A stretch of DNA of 7,077 nt from Saprospiraceae bacterium (GTDB taxonomy: Bacteria > Bacteroidota > Bacteroidia > Chitinophagales > Saprospiraceae). The translations under genes were made by a program, and so were the position numbers. The DNA lies in NCBI GenBank assembly GCA_004297645.1, contig SCUG01000558.1, positions 1 through 7,077 of the forward strand. Reading direction: 5' to 3'. Shown in pieces: positions 6,648 through 7,077 of this stretch. The notes under the pieces were generated by a model. It had not been told where the DNA came from. It was given only the letters and a program-made list of their open reading frames with translations, and did not search any database. How positions within the stretch are numbered: position 1 is the first letter of the stretch; every line of letters starts with the position of its first letter.

Positions 6648-6680
6648 CAAAGACAGGCATAGCTCAAGCTATACTGCAAA
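6648..6680 (-). promoter_or_regulatory. Candidate Bacteroidota-type promoter for the operon
   Basis: Read on the minus strand, TTTG (6680-6677) is followed after 21 bases by TGTCTTTG (6655-6648). The latter matches 7 of 8 positions if the Bacteroidota -7 consensus TAnnTTTG is applied with its two free positions, with TG replacing TA. The spacing suits the known -33/-7 layout. It lies about 100 bases upstream of the first ATG. The match is imperfect and such short motifs arise by chance, so confidence is low. Confidence 0.3.
6659..6672. promoter_or_regulatory. Operator-like dyad ATAGCT-CA-AGCTAT
   Basis: Two perfect 6-bp arms surround a 2-base centre. The dyad lies wholly within the spacer of the candidate promoter, a position where a regulator could block or remodel polymerase binding. 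No regulator gene is in the window. It may be coincidental. Confidence 0.3.
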
Positions 6681-7027
6681 GTGGTGTATCTCCATACAGC
6701 AGCAGGATTCAGTAGAAAATCAATCAGGGTAAATCACGCCAACAACTGCCGGGAAAAGGCAGCAGGGACGGTAACTTGGTTTGATGTAAGCTGGCCAGTA
6801 AGTTCGTTTTACAAGTTTTCATTGGTTCGCCGGGTCGTTGTTATTTCATTTGGTTTTGTGTGGTTTTGTTTTTTCAAAAAAAAGCAACTCAGGCCCCTTC
6901 AGGAAAATTGGGTTGCCGGGGGTGAGCAGTCGCACCAATCCTTTTCAAATCTTTCGGAATCTATACTGTCGAGCGTTAGGTTTTGTCCATCCCGGGTATT
7001 TGGCGCTGGCTTCGCTGGCTTAGGGGT
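6681..7027. other. Upstream intergenic region with short tandem repeats, no gene seen
   Basis: No convincing gene was found on either strand between the promoter candidate and the window edge. Small repeats are visible: a 10-base unit TGGTTTTGTG/TGGTTTTGTT in tandem at 6851-6870, followed by T- and A-runs, and a 9-base unit CGCTGGCTT repeated exactly twice at 7004-7021. The leader between 6550 and 6647 is also non-coding and probably forms the 5' untranslated region of the first DUF4331 gene. Confidence 0.55.
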
Positions 7028-7071
7028 TTGGGGGCGAAGCCCCCAATATCCCCTCCCCCCGGCACCGCCGG
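7028..7071. repeat. GC-rich double hairpin, REP-like, at the window edge
   Basis: The first hairpin has an 8-bp perfect stem TTGGGGGC / GCCCCCAA (7028-7035, 7039-7046) with loop GAA, and outer G4/C4 runs (7023-7026, 7050-7053) could extend it. The second is CCGGC-ACC-GCCGG (7059-7071). This is followed by GAGGCGG at the window end, so the element may continue. No U-run follows either hairpin, so a dispersed palindromic element is more likely than a terminator. Only one copy is visible. Confidence 0.55.
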
Positions 7072-7077
7072 AGGCGG

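Noticed and set aside
6838..7023. 61-codon plus-strand frame in the upstream gap
   Set aside because: TTG start, low-complexity and repeat-containing sequence, no recognisable domain.

Overview
The window looks like a chromosomal segment of a Bacteroidota bacterium. The best evidence is a C-terminal sorting domain of the type IX secretion system (T9SS, a Bacteroidota-restricted export system) on one protein. GC-rich genes separated by A/T-rich gaps, and starts without a Shine-Dalgarno sequence, fit this phylum. A Saprospiraceae-like or related lineage is possible, but that is only an impression from the style of the intergenic repeats.

All four convincing genes lie on the minus strand and read from right to left. 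In transcription order they are: (1) a 571-residue DUF4331 protein with a signal peptide and no sorting domain (6549-4834); (2) a 687-residue DUF4331 paralogue with a signal peptide and a T9SS C-terminal domain (4639-2576); (3) a 445-residue membrane-anchored TPR protein (2406-1069); (4) a 224-residue HupE/UreJ-type membrane protein (1067-393). Genes 3 and 4 are separated by one base. A rho-independent terminator (309-358, minus strand) follows gene 4, so this looks like one operon, or two overlapping units, with its 3' end defined. The only promoter candidate is a weak Bacteroidota-type match at 6648-6680, with a dyad symmetry in its spacer.

The gaps inside the operon are structured. Between the two DUF4331 genes lies a palindrome with 36-bp arms (4705-4789). 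Between the second DUF4331 gene and the TPR gene lies an array of seven GGTGWCACC palindromes (2417-2570) that can form several competing perfect hairpins. The left flank (1-308) holds an 18-bp perfect palindrome and no gene. The right flank (6550-7077) holds the promoter candidate, short tandem repeats and GC-rich hairpins that run to the window edge.

How the genes work together is inference. HupE/UreJ relatives are regarded as nickel/cobalt-type metal permeases, DUF4331 is an uncharacterised secreted family, and TPR proteins are scaffolds. A coherent reading is an envelope system with one DUF4331 protein exported to the cell surface by T9SS, one left in the periplasm, a periplasmic TPR organiser, and an inner-membrane HupE-like protein. 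The substrate cannot be read from the sequence.
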